From CAZMPJ01 sp964568455 (GTDB lineage: Bacteria; Margulisbacteria; WOR-1; O2-12-FULL-45-9), in NCBI GenBank assembly GCA_964568455.1, contig CAZMPJ010000005.1, positions 1 through 64,000 of the forward strand: a stretch of 64,000 nt of DNA. The letters run 5' to 3'. Both the position numbers and the translations under genes were made by a program. Of this stretch, positions 1 to 7,295 are shown piece after piece (within the stretch, counting starts at the first letter, position 1; each line of letters begins with the position of its first letter). The notes beneath the pieces are model-generated. The model was given only the letters and a program-made list of their open reading frames with translations. It ran no database searches and was not told the DNA's origin.

Positions 1-92
1 ACTTTAGTCGCAGGTTTCCAATATGATTGACATACGCTTTCATAGGCGTCAAAAAAAGGCTAAAATTTCACTAAATGATGGGAACTGGCTGA

Positions 93-260
93 CTATTTAC
101 GAAAATATTCCTGCCTGCATGCTTTCGGCATGTAAACCGGCGGGCAGGCAAGTTTTTCTTTGGCGGCAAATTCTTTTAATTCTGCTATCTGGGCATCTAT
201 AGACATAACTTGTCTTTCCTCAGACTCAGTCGATTTCCTGGCATAAAGCAGATACTTCAT
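93..260 (-). pseudogene. N-terminal fragment of a serine recombinase
   Basis: A 55-residue reading frame starts at 260 (a GGGGG tract about 7 nt upstream may be the ribosome site). Its start, MKYLLYARKSTESEERQ, is the typical catalytic N-terminus of large serine recombinases (YxR-x-S, serine at residue 10), followed by QIAELKEFAAKEKL as in that family. After residue 37 the homology stops at a palindromic element that reads through in frame for about 13 residues, and a stop follows at 93. Everything beyond the first 40 or so residues of the resolvase domain is missing, so this is a remnant. It differs in sequence from the intact recombinase at 5252 and lies just beyond the island edge, which suggests an older integration at the same tRNA gene. 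Confidence 0.75.
110..149. repeat. Palindromic repeat inserted in a recombinase fragment
   Basis: Nested inverted repeat: outer arms CCTGCC and GGGCAGG, inner hairpin ATGC-TTTCG-GCAT. It sits in frame inside the recombinase remnant (93-260). GC content and symmetry differ from the flanks. It looks like a short mobile palindrome (REP/RPE-like); the family is not identified. Confidence 0.6.
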
Positions 261-334
261 GAGGGTGCCCCCTTTCCCGAATTAGGGAGGCAGAAAAAAT
301 TTGTTTTTGGCCCGCCCGCTTCGCGGACAAAGGT

Positions 335-363
335 AAAAAATTCCGATTTGAAGCCAAAATCGG
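335..363 (-). terminator. Probable ancestral tRNA-Gln terminator
   Basis: On the minus strand CCGATTT-(7 nt)-AAATCGG forms a 7-bp stem followed by AATTTTTT. It lies about 40 nt past the island end at 403. Before integration the tRNA-Gln transcript would have run directly into it, so it was probably that tRNA's terminator. Confidence 0.55.
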
Positions 364-402
364 TTGGCGGCAGCTGCTGAAAAAATCGCTTTATAATAAT
401 TG

Positions 403-503
403 GCTGCGAGTTCTGCAATTTTTCGAACTTTTTCCATTATCCTTCCCAATGCCATCCACTGCTTAAGGAGCCACTTTAAAAAATGATTTGGAAAGAATAT
501 TTA
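403..503. repeat. Island end (attR-like), inverted copy of 3831-3931
   Basis: 101-bp sequence whose reverse complement recurs at 3831-3931 with one mismatch (position 495). It marks the outer edge of the island. Read on the minus strand, the repeat arm ends in ...CAGAACTCGCA, then GC, then CAATTATTATAAAG, which is taken as the original chromosomal sequence downstream of tRNA-Gln. Confidence 0.75.
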
Positions 504-550
504 CTGTCTCGGAACCCCACCCCAGATTCGAATTAATGATTAAAAATGTA

Positions 551-579
551 TTGATTTGATTTTTGAAAGAGCGTAAAAT
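551..579 (+). promoter_or_regulatory. Sigma-70-type promoter of the RM operon
   Basis: TTGATT (551-556), 17-nt spacer, TAAAAT (574-579), 21 nt before the methyltransferase ATG at 600. Good match in both boxes and in spacing. Confidence 0.6.
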
Positions 580-599
580 TATTTACAGAGTCAACGGAT

Positions 600-1472
600 A
601 TGAAAGCCAAAACAAAGAAAAAGAATATAAAATTTATAGATTTATTCGCTGGAATAGGTGGATTTCATTTGGCCTTTCACGATCTTGGGTCCGAATGTGT
701 ATTTGTTAGTGAATGGGACGAAGCTGCTAGAAAGACATACGAAACAAACTTCAAGAAGCTTAACCCAGGATTATTTAAAAATGGATCGTTTGTTGGAGAT
801 ATTACAAAGGTTAACAAGCTAAAAATTCCCGATTTTGACGTTCTTTGTGCTGGTTTTCCATGTCAGCCCTTCAGTCAGGCCGGGTTTAAAAAAGGGTTTT
901 GTGATCCGAGAGGAACTTTATTTAGTCATATCGCTGAAATTATTAGAATTAAGCGCCCCGCAGCTTTTTTCCTTGAGAATGTCAGTCACCTGCTGAAACA
1001 CGATAACGGGAAAACATTCGCAACTATTAAAAAAGTTATTGAAAACGATCTTGGATACTCCTTTTATTATAAACTGGTTAAAGCTTCTGATTTTAATTTA
1101 CCACAACATAGAAGACGTCTTTTTATGGTTGGTTTTAGGGATAAACGAAAAAAATTTAATTTTCCCGAACCCGTTAGCTTAAAGTTAACTATGTCTGATA
1201 TTTGGGGTGGTAAGTGTAATAAGGAAATCGGCTATACTTTGCGTGTTGGAGGTCGGGGATCGGCACTTACAGATAGGAGAAATTGGGATTGCTATATTGT
1301 GAATGGAAAGGTCAAAAGATTGTCTTCAAAAGAAGGTAAAAAAATGATGGGTTTGCCTTCCTGGTTTAAATTGCCTGTATCCGAGGCTCAGGCGATGAAG
1401 CAATTAGGGAATTCTGTTGCAGTGCCCGCAGTAAAAGAAACCGCGAAGAAAATTGTAGAAGCATTAAATTAA
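600..1472 (+). CDS. DNA (cytosine-5)-methyltransferase, HpaII/Dcm type
   Basis: 290-residue C5-cytosine methyltransferase that protects host DNA from the endonuclease encoded next. Motif I is FIDLFAGIGGFH near the N-terminus, motif IV the catalytic GFPCQPFSQAG, motif VI ENV, motif VIII QHRRRLFMVGF, and motif X near the C-terminus is QLGNSVAVP. The target-recognition region between VIII and IX is short, as in enzymes with four-base targets. The stop at 1470-1472 directly abuts the ATG of the endonuclease, and a vsr gene follows, so the three form an operon. The partner's resemblance to HpaII suggests CCGG specificity; that is inference. Confidence 0.92.
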   Translation: MKAKTKKKNIKFIDLFAGIGGFHLAFHDLGSECVFVSEWDEAARKTYETNFKKLNPGLFKNGSFVGDITKVNKLKIPDFDVLCAGFPCQPFSQAGFKKGFCDPRGTLFSHIAEIIRIKRPAAFFLENVSHLLKHDNGKTFATIKKVIENDLGYSFYYKLVKASDFNLPQHRRRLFMVGFRDKRKKFNFPEPVSLKLTMSDIWGGKCNKEIGYTLRVGGRGSALTDRRNWDCYIVNGKVKRLSSKEGKKMMGLPSWFKLPVSEAQAMKQLGNSVAVPAVKETAKKIVEALN

Positions 1473-2579
<1,107 letters not shown>

Positions 2580-2585
2580 TAAGCG

Positions 2586-3014
2586 ATGGATACTCTTTCA
2601 AAAAAATCCAGACGTGCCTTGATGTCAAAGGTCAGAACTTCTGGGACCGATATAGAACTTAAGCTTTTAAATTGTGTAAGATCTTTCTGGCAATACGAGC
2701 GCTACAGGAAAAATGCGAGGAAATTGCCGGGCAAACCAGATGTCGTTTTTTTAAAAAGTAAAATTGCCATATTCGCGGACGGGGATTTCTGGCATGGTTT
2801 GGGATTTAACAAGTGGAGAGCTAAAATCCCCCCTTTTTGGAAGAAAAAAATTGCGTCAAATATTAAAAGAGACGAAAAGAATAAAAAGTTGCTTCGCAAA
2901 GCGGGGTATATTGTTCTACGTTTTTGGGGAACGGAGATTAAAAAGAAACCCGCTGCGGTTCGCAGGCGAATTGGCGCTGTCTTAAAAAGAAGAAATCCTT
3001 GGGCCTTCAAATAA
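2586..3014 (+). CDS. vsr: Very-short-patch-repair endonuclease (Vsr), variant active site
   Basis: 142-residue PD-(D/E)XK-type mismatch nuclease that nicks T:G mismatches formed when 5-methylcytosine deaminates, which fits its place behind a C5 methyltransferase. The core LPGKPDVVFLKSKIAIFADGD contains the catalytic Asp of the KPD motif; RRxxMSxVR near the start and the WxxKIxxNxxRD region are recognisable. Compared with E. coli Vsr, the ThrHis before the second active-site His is replaced by AlaAsp (FADGDFWHG), and the zinc-ligand cysteines are absent. I recall a Vsr subfamily with the same DGDFWHG motif, so this is probably a functional variant. It starts 6 nt after the endonuclease stop. 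Confidence 0.88.
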   Translation: MDTLSKKSRRALMSKVRTSGTDIELKLLNCVRSFWQYERYRKNARKLPGKPDVVFLKSKIAIFADGDFWHGLGFNKWRAKIPPFWKKKIASNIKRDEKNKKLLRKAGYIVLRFWGTEIKKKPAAVRRRIGAVLKRRNPWAFK

Positions 3015-3187
3015 TTACAATCCGCTTCCCAGTTTTCCAATTGTAGCATCTTTTCGCTATTCGCCATCAAATGCGCTCATGTGATATACACTATTTATTT
3101 TTAAGGTAATTCGCGCATTCCTCCAGTCGGCAAAAAATCATTATTAAACTTTCGCTCGAGTAATTTTTTACCTCCTTCCGGCCTTCC

Positions 3188-3221
3188 GCACATCTGCTCA
3201 GTACGTATTTCGCAGATGTGC
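3188..3221. promoter_or_regulatory. Perfect 10-bp stem hairpin upstream of the mini-ORF
   Basis: GCACATCTGC ... GCAGATGTGC with a 14-nt loop. No U-run follows, so it is unlikely to be a terminator. It lies about 75 nt before the strong ribosome site of the mini-ORF at 3298 and could be an operator or leader structure. Function unknown. Confidence 0.4.
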
Positions 3222-3297
3222 TTCAGGTGATGGCGGCGAAAAGATGCTGTTATATCTGTGTCCTGGTTCTTACGGGGCATAGGAGGTGTCGTTAGTT

Positions 3298-3486
3298 ATG
3301 GCTGGTATGATTCATTTGTCTCATCCCTGTCGCTCTTGCGGGTCTGACGCTTATTGCTCACCTGGCAGGCGTGCTCATTGCAATCGCTATTGCCGTTATG
3401 TGCAGGCGCTTTGTCTCATCCGTGGGCATCAGCGTCTGACCAGGGATCTTGGCGTTATGTTCGCACGGCGTCAGGTTAGGCCTTAG
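3298..3486 (+). CDS. Cys-rich mini-ORF of unknown function
   Basis: A 62-residue frame with an excellent ribosome site (AGGAGGTG at 3281-3288, 9-nt spacer) and a strong terminator just after it (3495-3520), so something here is expressed. The translated frame has a CxxC...C...C...C pattern (HPCRSCGSDAYC). The +1 frame from about 3311 to 3439 instead encodes a convincing membrane helix (LIPVALAGLTLIAHLAGVL), but it lacks a start codon and follows an in-frame TGA. Either the Cys-rich product is real, or a small membrane protein has suffered a frameshift, or this is a structured RNA. The stretch is more GC-rich than its neighbours, suggesting separate origin. Confidence 0.35.
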   Translation: MAGMIHLSHPCRSCGSDAYCSPGRRAHCNRYCRYVQALCLIRGHQRLTRDLGVMFARRQVRP

Positions 3487-3494
3487 GCCGCTCA

Positions 3495-3520
3495 GGGGCA
3501 GCTAGTCTGCCCCTTTTTTT
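3495..3520 (+). terminator. Rho-independent terminator
   Basis: GGGGCAG-CTAGT-CTGCCCC followed by seven T. It ends the unit containing the mini-ORF and overlaps the 3' end of the minus-strand gene at 3502. Confidence 0.85.
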
Positions 3521-3756
3521 GGTCGCTCCCTTTTAAATAAGCAGATCAACTGTCCAAATGTTCCAATAACAATCAAACTATTAGCAGAATAACCCGCCTG
3601 CTTGCGAAAATCATATATGGGTTGGTCTGATTTTGATCCCCATAGGGCTACGCCTTGATATGGCGGAATTACAAGGGCATTAATGAGAACGCCTACTGAT
3701 AAAAATAATATGCTTAAAAACTGAGCCTTACTCATTAGCCATTTTGCAAGCTTCAT
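3502..3756 (-). CDS. Small membrane protein, unknown function
   Basis: 84-residue protein with two likely membrane helices: about residues 11-30 (FLSILFLSVGVLINALVIPP) and about 58-75 (ANSLIVIGTFGQLICLF), with a basic C-terminus (KRERPKK). A TATAAT box ends 7 nt before the ATG, with no Shine-Dalgarno, so it is probably translated from a leaderless mRNA. It faces the RM operon and lies inside the island. I do not recognise a family. The hydrophobic pattern and promoter make it more credible than a chance frame. Confidence 0.5.
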   Translation of the reverse strand: MKLAKWLMSKAQFLSILFLSVGVLINALVIPPYQGVALWGSKSDQPIYDFRKQAGYSANSLIVIGTFGQLICLFKRERPKKGAD

Positions 3757-3830
3757 TACAGATATTATACTACAAGAAAGAGCTCAACTAAGAGTCACGA
3801 ATATTATTAAAACCCCACCCCGGACTCGCA

Positions 3831-4106
3831 TAAATATTTTTTCCAAATCATTTTTTAAAGTGGCTCCTTAAGCAGTGGATGGCATTGGGAAGGATAATGG
3901 AAAAAGTTCGAAAAATTGCAGAACTCGCAGCTTCATTATATCGGCGAACTTTCTCTAATTCCCTAATATCTGAGAAATTTTCCCCAATGGGGCGATGGCA
4001 GCGGCCAAAAATGGGTGGCGGCATTTTTGGCCGCTGCCGATGATCTGCAGCAACGGTCTGGGCCTTGCCGCTGCTTTCCGATTGGCGGTTATCGTCGGAT
4101 GAAGGC
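3831..4106 (+). repeat. Intact attP-like site inside the island
   Basis: Two inverted-repeat arms meet at a shared GC (3930-3931). The left arm 3831-3931 is the inverted copy of 403-503 (1 mismatch in 101). The right arm 3930-4106 is the inverted copy of 6538-6714 (4 mismatches in 177, no indels). Inside the right arm a 17-bp perfect stem (3997-4013 with 4022-4038) and other palindromes occur. The site reads on the plus strand, opposite to the two island ends. It is interpreted as an unrecombined attP. Confidence 0.7.
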
Positions 4107-4235
4107 CTCCGCTATCGCGGAGAAAAATCAGTTGAGCTCTCTGCGAAACGACAAATTAGTCAATTTTATGCAAGATTACAGGCAATTATTACGATATATA
4201 AGTAGAACCAGTAATAAATCTAGGAGGTACAGTAT

Positions 4236-4955
4236 ATGGGAGCCGAGCCTGTTGGAGGGCCACAAAGTACAACCGCTACATGTTCCGCCAGTTTACCACC
4301 AAACATTGACAAACTTATTGAAGACCTGAGCAGTGATAACTCAACAAAACAAACGTCGGCAGAAAGAGCAATTGAAGGTATGCTGGAAAGTCAAGCGACT
4401 CCTGCCTGTGCCAAAGCTGAAATCCTCAGAAAAATAGGCTCAAAAATTTCCAGCCGAAGTATGGCTGATTATTTTAACGGCCTAGTTAGAAATGTTGTTG
4501 ATAGCGCCGTGCGTGGAAATTCAGGTGACTTAGCAATTATGACAGATTTGTTGCAAAGCAGGGCCAGTTCAGATTATGTAAAAGGCTCAGTACTAGGGCG
4601 CTTGCTTCACTTAACTAGCCAAGAAGGGCTCCGGCAAGCTCATTCACTCTTATCCCAACATATTGACTATTTAATTAGCAACGGCAGGATGAAAGACTTG
4701 GAGATATTAATGGTAAGTCAGTGGAGCCCTAGACAAGCTGTTGCTACAGAGATGGTTTTTTCTGCTTTTGTACGTCGCGCCAATCAAGGGGATGCACAGG
4801 CAAGGGGATTTGCAAAACAATATATGGCAAAGCTGGTGGATCTTGCTGAGGGCGGAGACCAAGTTGCTATGCAATACTTAAGGGAATATTCCAGTTGTGA
4901 TTGCGCTGACAGGCAATGGTTAATAAGTGAAATTCCTGTCGAGCTAAGGGGCTAA
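4236..4955 (+). CDS. Unknown helical island protein
   Basis: 239 residues with a strong ribosome site (AGGAGGT at 4222-4228, 7-nt spacer), so translation is likely. No signal peptide or membrane helix. After a polar N-terminus of about 25 residues the sequence is almost entirely amphipathic helix, with short repeating units (for example SSRSMADYFNGLVRNVV, GQHSLLSQHIDYLIS-like segments, AEGGDQVAMQYLREY) reminiscent of HEAT or Sel1-type solenoids, though no clear consensus is kept. C-terminus CDCADRQW. It is cargo of the recombinase module, next to the HTH regulator. I do not recognise a family and assign no function. Confidence 0.6.
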   Translation: MGAEPVGGPQSTTATCSASLPPNIDKLIEDLSSDNSTKQTSAERAIEGMLESQATPACAKAEILRKIGSKISSRSMADYFNGLVRNVVDSAVRGNSGDLAIMTDLLQSRASSDYVKGSVLGRLLHLTSQEGLRQAHSLLSQHIDYLISNGRMKDLEILMVSQWSPRQAVATEMVFSAFVRRANQGDAQARGFAKQYMAKLVDLAEGGDQVAMQYLREYSSCDCADRQWLISEIPVELRG

Positions 4956-4957
4956 AT

Positions 4958-5161
4958 CTACATCCCTGTCAAGGTCTCAATTTTTAATCCAAGAGTTTTT
5001 GCAATAGCCACAATCATCTCAATACCGGGATTTTTGACCATGCCTTTCTCAACTCTTAGTAGGTGATGAGAGGTAAATTTCCCACCGCATTTGAAAGCAA
5101 GTTTTTCCCTGGAAAGTCCTGCTTTTTTCCTGTATTTCTCAATATTTTTTCCCAATGCCAT
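4958..5161 (-). CDS. XRE/Cro-CI family HTH regulator
   Basis: 67-residue single-domain helix-turn-helix protein: GKNIEKYRKKAGLSREKLAF, then a loop and SHHLLRVEKGMVKNPGIEMIVAIAKTL as in the HTH_3 family. It is divergent from the recombinase across about 90 bp, the normal arrangement for a regulator that controls integrase expression and itself. TATA-rich near-palindromes lie in that gap. Size and layout resemble element-encoded repressors. The target is inferred from position only. Confidence 0.82.
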   Translation of the reverse strand: MALGKNIEKYRKKAGLSREKLAFKCGGKFTSHHLLRVEKGMVKNPGIEMIVAIAKTLGLKIETLTGM

Positions 5162-5251
5162 AACAGATAAATTATAACATATAGGTCATATTCCTTCTTG
5201 ACATGGTGGCATATATGTATTAGCATAATTATCACCAAAGGAGGCAATCAT
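5162..5251. promoter_or_regulatory. Divergent control region for regulator and recombinase
   Basis: Contains TTGACA at 5198-5203 facing the recombinase, repeated CATATA-type half-sites (ACATATAGGTCATAT, CATATATG) that could be operators for the HTH protein, and AAAGGAGG at 5237-5244, 7 nt before the recombinase ATG at 5252. The exact -10 is ambiguous (CATAAT or TAGCAT). Confidence 0.5.
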
Positions 5252-6820
5252 ATGAAAACAGCCATCTACACCCGCGTTTCAACCGACAACCAAGCAGAGG
5301 TAGAATTTAATTCCTGCCAAGCCCAGGAAGCTAAGATCCGCGCCTTCGTTTCAAGCCAGGAAGAAATGGAAATTTACAAGGTTTACTCCGACGAAGGTTA
5401 CTCAGGAGCTAATATCAACCGCCCAGGTTTGCAAGAATTGCTATCAGACATTAAGAATGGGGCGGTTGATTTCGTTATTGTTTATAAAATTGACCGCTTA
5501 ACAAGGTCACCAAAGGATTTTTACCAGCTAATCGAGGTGTTCGAGCAAAACAATGTTTCTTTTATCTCGGTCACCGAGCGTTTTGACACATCGACCCCAG
5601 CCGGCCGTCTTCTTAGGAATATCATGTTGACCTTTGCCCAGTTTGAGCGCGAGCTGGCTAGCGAACGCACTAAAGATAAGATGCTTGAGCGGGCTAAGAA
5701 AGGTCTTTTTGGTGGCGGCGCCAGTCCATTTGGTTATAAGCGCATTGAGAAAAAGCTGGTTGTGGTTCCAGAACAGGCTCAAATTGTTCGCCAGATCTAT
5801 GACACCTACTGTCAAACAGGCTCATTGTTCAAAACCTACGAAGCTGTTAAGAAGGCTGGCATCTTAAATAGAACAGGCAAGCCTTTTACCAAGGGTGATC
5901 TTGCTAATATCTTACGAAAGGTCGTTTACACAGGCAAGCTAACTCATAATAGTGAGATTTACCAGGGCATTCATGAGCCGATAATCAGCAACGAACAATT
6001 TGAGCAGGCACAAGAGCTGCATAAGAAGAAAGCTAAGGCCAAATGGCCGCCAGCTAAGAACTATTTATTTCCTGGGCTAGTCACTTGCAAAGAGTGCGGT
6101 TCCACTATGAGTCCAACCTATACCAATAAGCTCAAGAAGAATAAAAGAAAGCGATACTATTTCTACCGCTGCACGTGCACCCACAAGCGCGACTGGACTT
6201 CGTGTCCCACAAGGCAGGTCAGCGCCACCAGATTAGACGCTTATGTCGTCCAAAACCTGGCCAGAATAGCTGGCGACCAGCAATATCTTGAAAGTTTGAG
6301 TTTCAAACTCAAGCATGGGCTGGCTGGGGTCGGACAAGGACTCGAACTCAGCTGTTTTAATCCTGACGATTTAAAAAATTCTCTGTTAGATGTAGTCAAA
6401 ACAGCCTCAATTAGAGGAGGAATCAATAAAGGCGACCTCATGAGAAAACGAATTAAAAAGCTGATTTATTCCAAAGATAATATTGAAATTGAATTAGTGG
6501 CTTCAAATGATTTTTCCGTTCCGATAAATCGGAACGTGCCTTCATCCGACGATAACCGCCAATCGGCAAGCAGCGGCAAGGCCCAGACCGCCGCTTCAGA
6601 TCATCGGCAGCGGCCAAAAATGCCGCCACCCATTTTTGGCCGCTGCCATCGCCCCATTGGGGAAAATTTCTCAGATATTAGGGAATTAGAGAAAGTTCGC
6701 CGATATAATGAAGCTGGGGGACAGGGATTCGAACCCCGACGGGCAGGATCAAAACCTGCTGGCCTACCATTAGCCGATCCCCCAATTAATTACTCATGCT
6801 TTGTTCAAATATTTTTTTAA
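5252..6820 (+). CDS. Large serine recombinase (integrase) with run-on C-terminus
   Basis: 522 residues from the ATG with a strong ribosome site; an in-frame upstream ATG at 5198 lies in the promoter and is not used. N-terminal resolvase domain with YTRVST (Ser10), DEGYSGANINRPGLQ and the IVYKIDRLTRS motif; then the recombinase domain (FGYKRIEK, VRQIYDTY) and a zinc-ribbon (CKECGS ... CTCTHKRDWTSC), as in large serine integrases. Normal homology ends around residue 430. The remaining 90 or so codons run through the attL arm and then antisense through tRNA-Gln, reading GGQGFEPRRAGSKPAGLPLA. The native stop has been lost or replaced, and the C-terminus is therefore set by the integration junction. 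It probably catalysed insertion of the island at tRNA-Gln. Confidence 0.9.
   Translation: MKTAIYTRVSTDNQAEVEFNSCQAQEAKIRAFVSSQEEMEIYKVYSDEGYSGANINRPGLQELLSDIKNGAVDFVIVYKIDRLTRSPKDFYQLIEVFEQNNVSFISVTERFDTSTPAGRLLRNIMLTFAQFERELASERTKDKMLERAKKGLFGGGASPFGYKRIEKKLVVVPEQAQIVRQIYDTYCQTGSLFKTYEAVKKAGILNRTGKPFTKGDLANILRKVVYTGKLTHNSEIYQGIHEPIISNEQFEQAQELHKKKAKAKWPPAKNYLFPGLVTCKECGSTMSPTYTNKLKKNKRKRYYFYRCTCTHKRDWTSCPTRQVSATRLDAYVVQNLARIAGDQQYLESLSFKLKHGLAGVGQGLELSCFNPDDLKNSLLDVVKTASIRGGINKGDLMRKRIKKLIYSKDNIEIELVASNDFSVPINRNVPSSDDNRQSASSGKAQTAASDHRQRPKMPPPIFGRCHRPIGENFSDIRELEKVRRYNEAGGQGFEPRRAGSKPAGLPLADPPINYSCFVQIFF
6538..6714. repeat. Island end (attL-like) abutting tRNA-Gln
   Basis: 177-bp inverted copy of 3930-4106, four mismatches. 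Its last base is the tRNA-Gln discriminator position. The recombinase reading frame passes through it. Just beyond its inner edge a palindrome (6517-6536, CGTTCCGAT-AA-ATCGGAACG) stands where the other copy has an unrelated palindrome (4107-4122), after which similarity resumes for about 15 nt. Confidence 0.75.
6714..6784 (-). tRNA. tRNA-Gln (TTG)
   Basis: Minus-strand cloverleaf: acceptor TGGGGGA/TCCCCCA, D-arm GGCTAATGGTAGGCC, anticodon stem GCAGG/CCTGC around loop TTTTGAT (anticodon TTG, glutamine), T-arm with GGTTCGAATCC. U1-A72 and discriminator G73 are the known glutamine identity elements. G73 and the next base form the GC crossover dinucleotide of the island, so integration keeps the tRNA intact. 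CCA is not encoded. Confidence 0.93.
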
Positions 6821-7040
6821 GAAATCTTCTGCCGCTTGAAGATTTCAAAAACTTTTCTCTCTTTATTGCCTCTTGTTGTTCTGTAAATTCCTCATGATAT
6901 AAAACTTCCCAAGGCATAAAGCGTTTTGTAAAAGTGCTTTGGCCGGAATTATGTTCAATCAATCTTCTTTCAAGGTCGTTCGTCATTCCAACATAACTTT
7001 TTTTATATTTTTTACTCTTTAACACATAAACCTTATACAT
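6786..7040 (-). CDS. GIY-YIG nuclease-family small protein
   Basis: 84-residue single-domain GIY-YIG protein: YKVYVLKSKKYKKSYVGMTN carries the paired Y-V-Y / Y-V-G core, followed by DLERRLIEHN with the catalytic Arg, and a Glu in REKFLKS. This is the short UPF0213/URI-like group, free-standing rather than fused. It lies between a truncated tRNA-Gln copy (7054-7134) and the intact tRNA-Gln (6714-6784), co-oriented with both, probably in one transcript. Its placement inside what looks like a split and duplicated tRNA gene suggests it arrived with the duplication. Activity is not proven. Confidence 0.85.
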   Translation of the reverse strand: MYKVYVLKSKKYKKSYVGMTNDLERRLIEHNSGQSTFTKRFMPWEVLYHEEFTEQQEAIKREKFLKSSSGRRFLKKIFEQSMSN

Positions 7041-7053
7041 TGCGCTCTCAATT

Positions 7054-7134
7054 AACCCCGACTGGCAGGATCAAAACCTGCTGGCCTACTCGCCTCGCTT
7101 CGCTCGGCGAAGCGGGCCATTAGCCGATCCCCCA
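7054..7134 (-). pseudogene. Disrupted tRNA-Gln copy with D-loop hairpin insertion
   Basis: Matches the intact tRNA-Gln from its first base through the anticodon arm and into the T-arm (..GTCGGGGTT), then stops. A 28-nt GC-rich hairpin (7089-7116; CGCTTCG-CCGAG-CGAAGCG) interrupts the D-loop. The missing 3' T-arm and acceptor strand rule out a functional tRNA. The promoter at 7146-7174 lies directly upstream. Confidence 0.8.
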
Positions 7135-7145
7135 GCGCTTTGGTC

Positions 7146-7174
7146 ATTATATTATAAACTCTTAGATTTCGCAA
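7146..7174 (-). promoter_or_regulatory. Promoter of the tRNA-Gln region
   Basis: Minus strand: TTGCGA (7174-7169), 17-nt spacer, TATAAT (7151-7146), 11 nt before the disrupted tRNA copy. It probably drives the broken tRNA, the GIY-YIG gene and the intact tRNA as one unit. The rest of 7175-7295 shows no convincing gene. Confidence 0.6.
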
Positions 7175-7295
7175 TAAAGCATAAATTTGCATGGAAGCTA
7201 GAAAAATGTTTTGGTATTGAATCTTGCTCTTCAACTTTTTTGCTTGAGATAAATCCACTAAGGGCAATCAGCTCTTATCCTTGTGTATCCTTGCT

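Noticed and set aside
508..530. AACCCCACCCC motif near 515 and again at 3811 as a tRNA T-arm relic
   Set aside because: Only a short C-rich string is shared in direct orientation; no cloverleaf can be built.
2702..3070. 122-residue frame antisense to vsr
   Set aside because: Shadow of vsr; no ribosome site and no family features.
4015..4329. 104-residue plus-strand frame
   Set aside because: It runs through the att arm palindrome and into the start of the well-supported gene at 4236 in another frame; no ribosome site.
7052..7267. 71-residue minus-strand frame ending in a tRNA-like peptide
   Set aside because: Its C-terminal third is the translated broken tRNA copy and it has no ribosome site.
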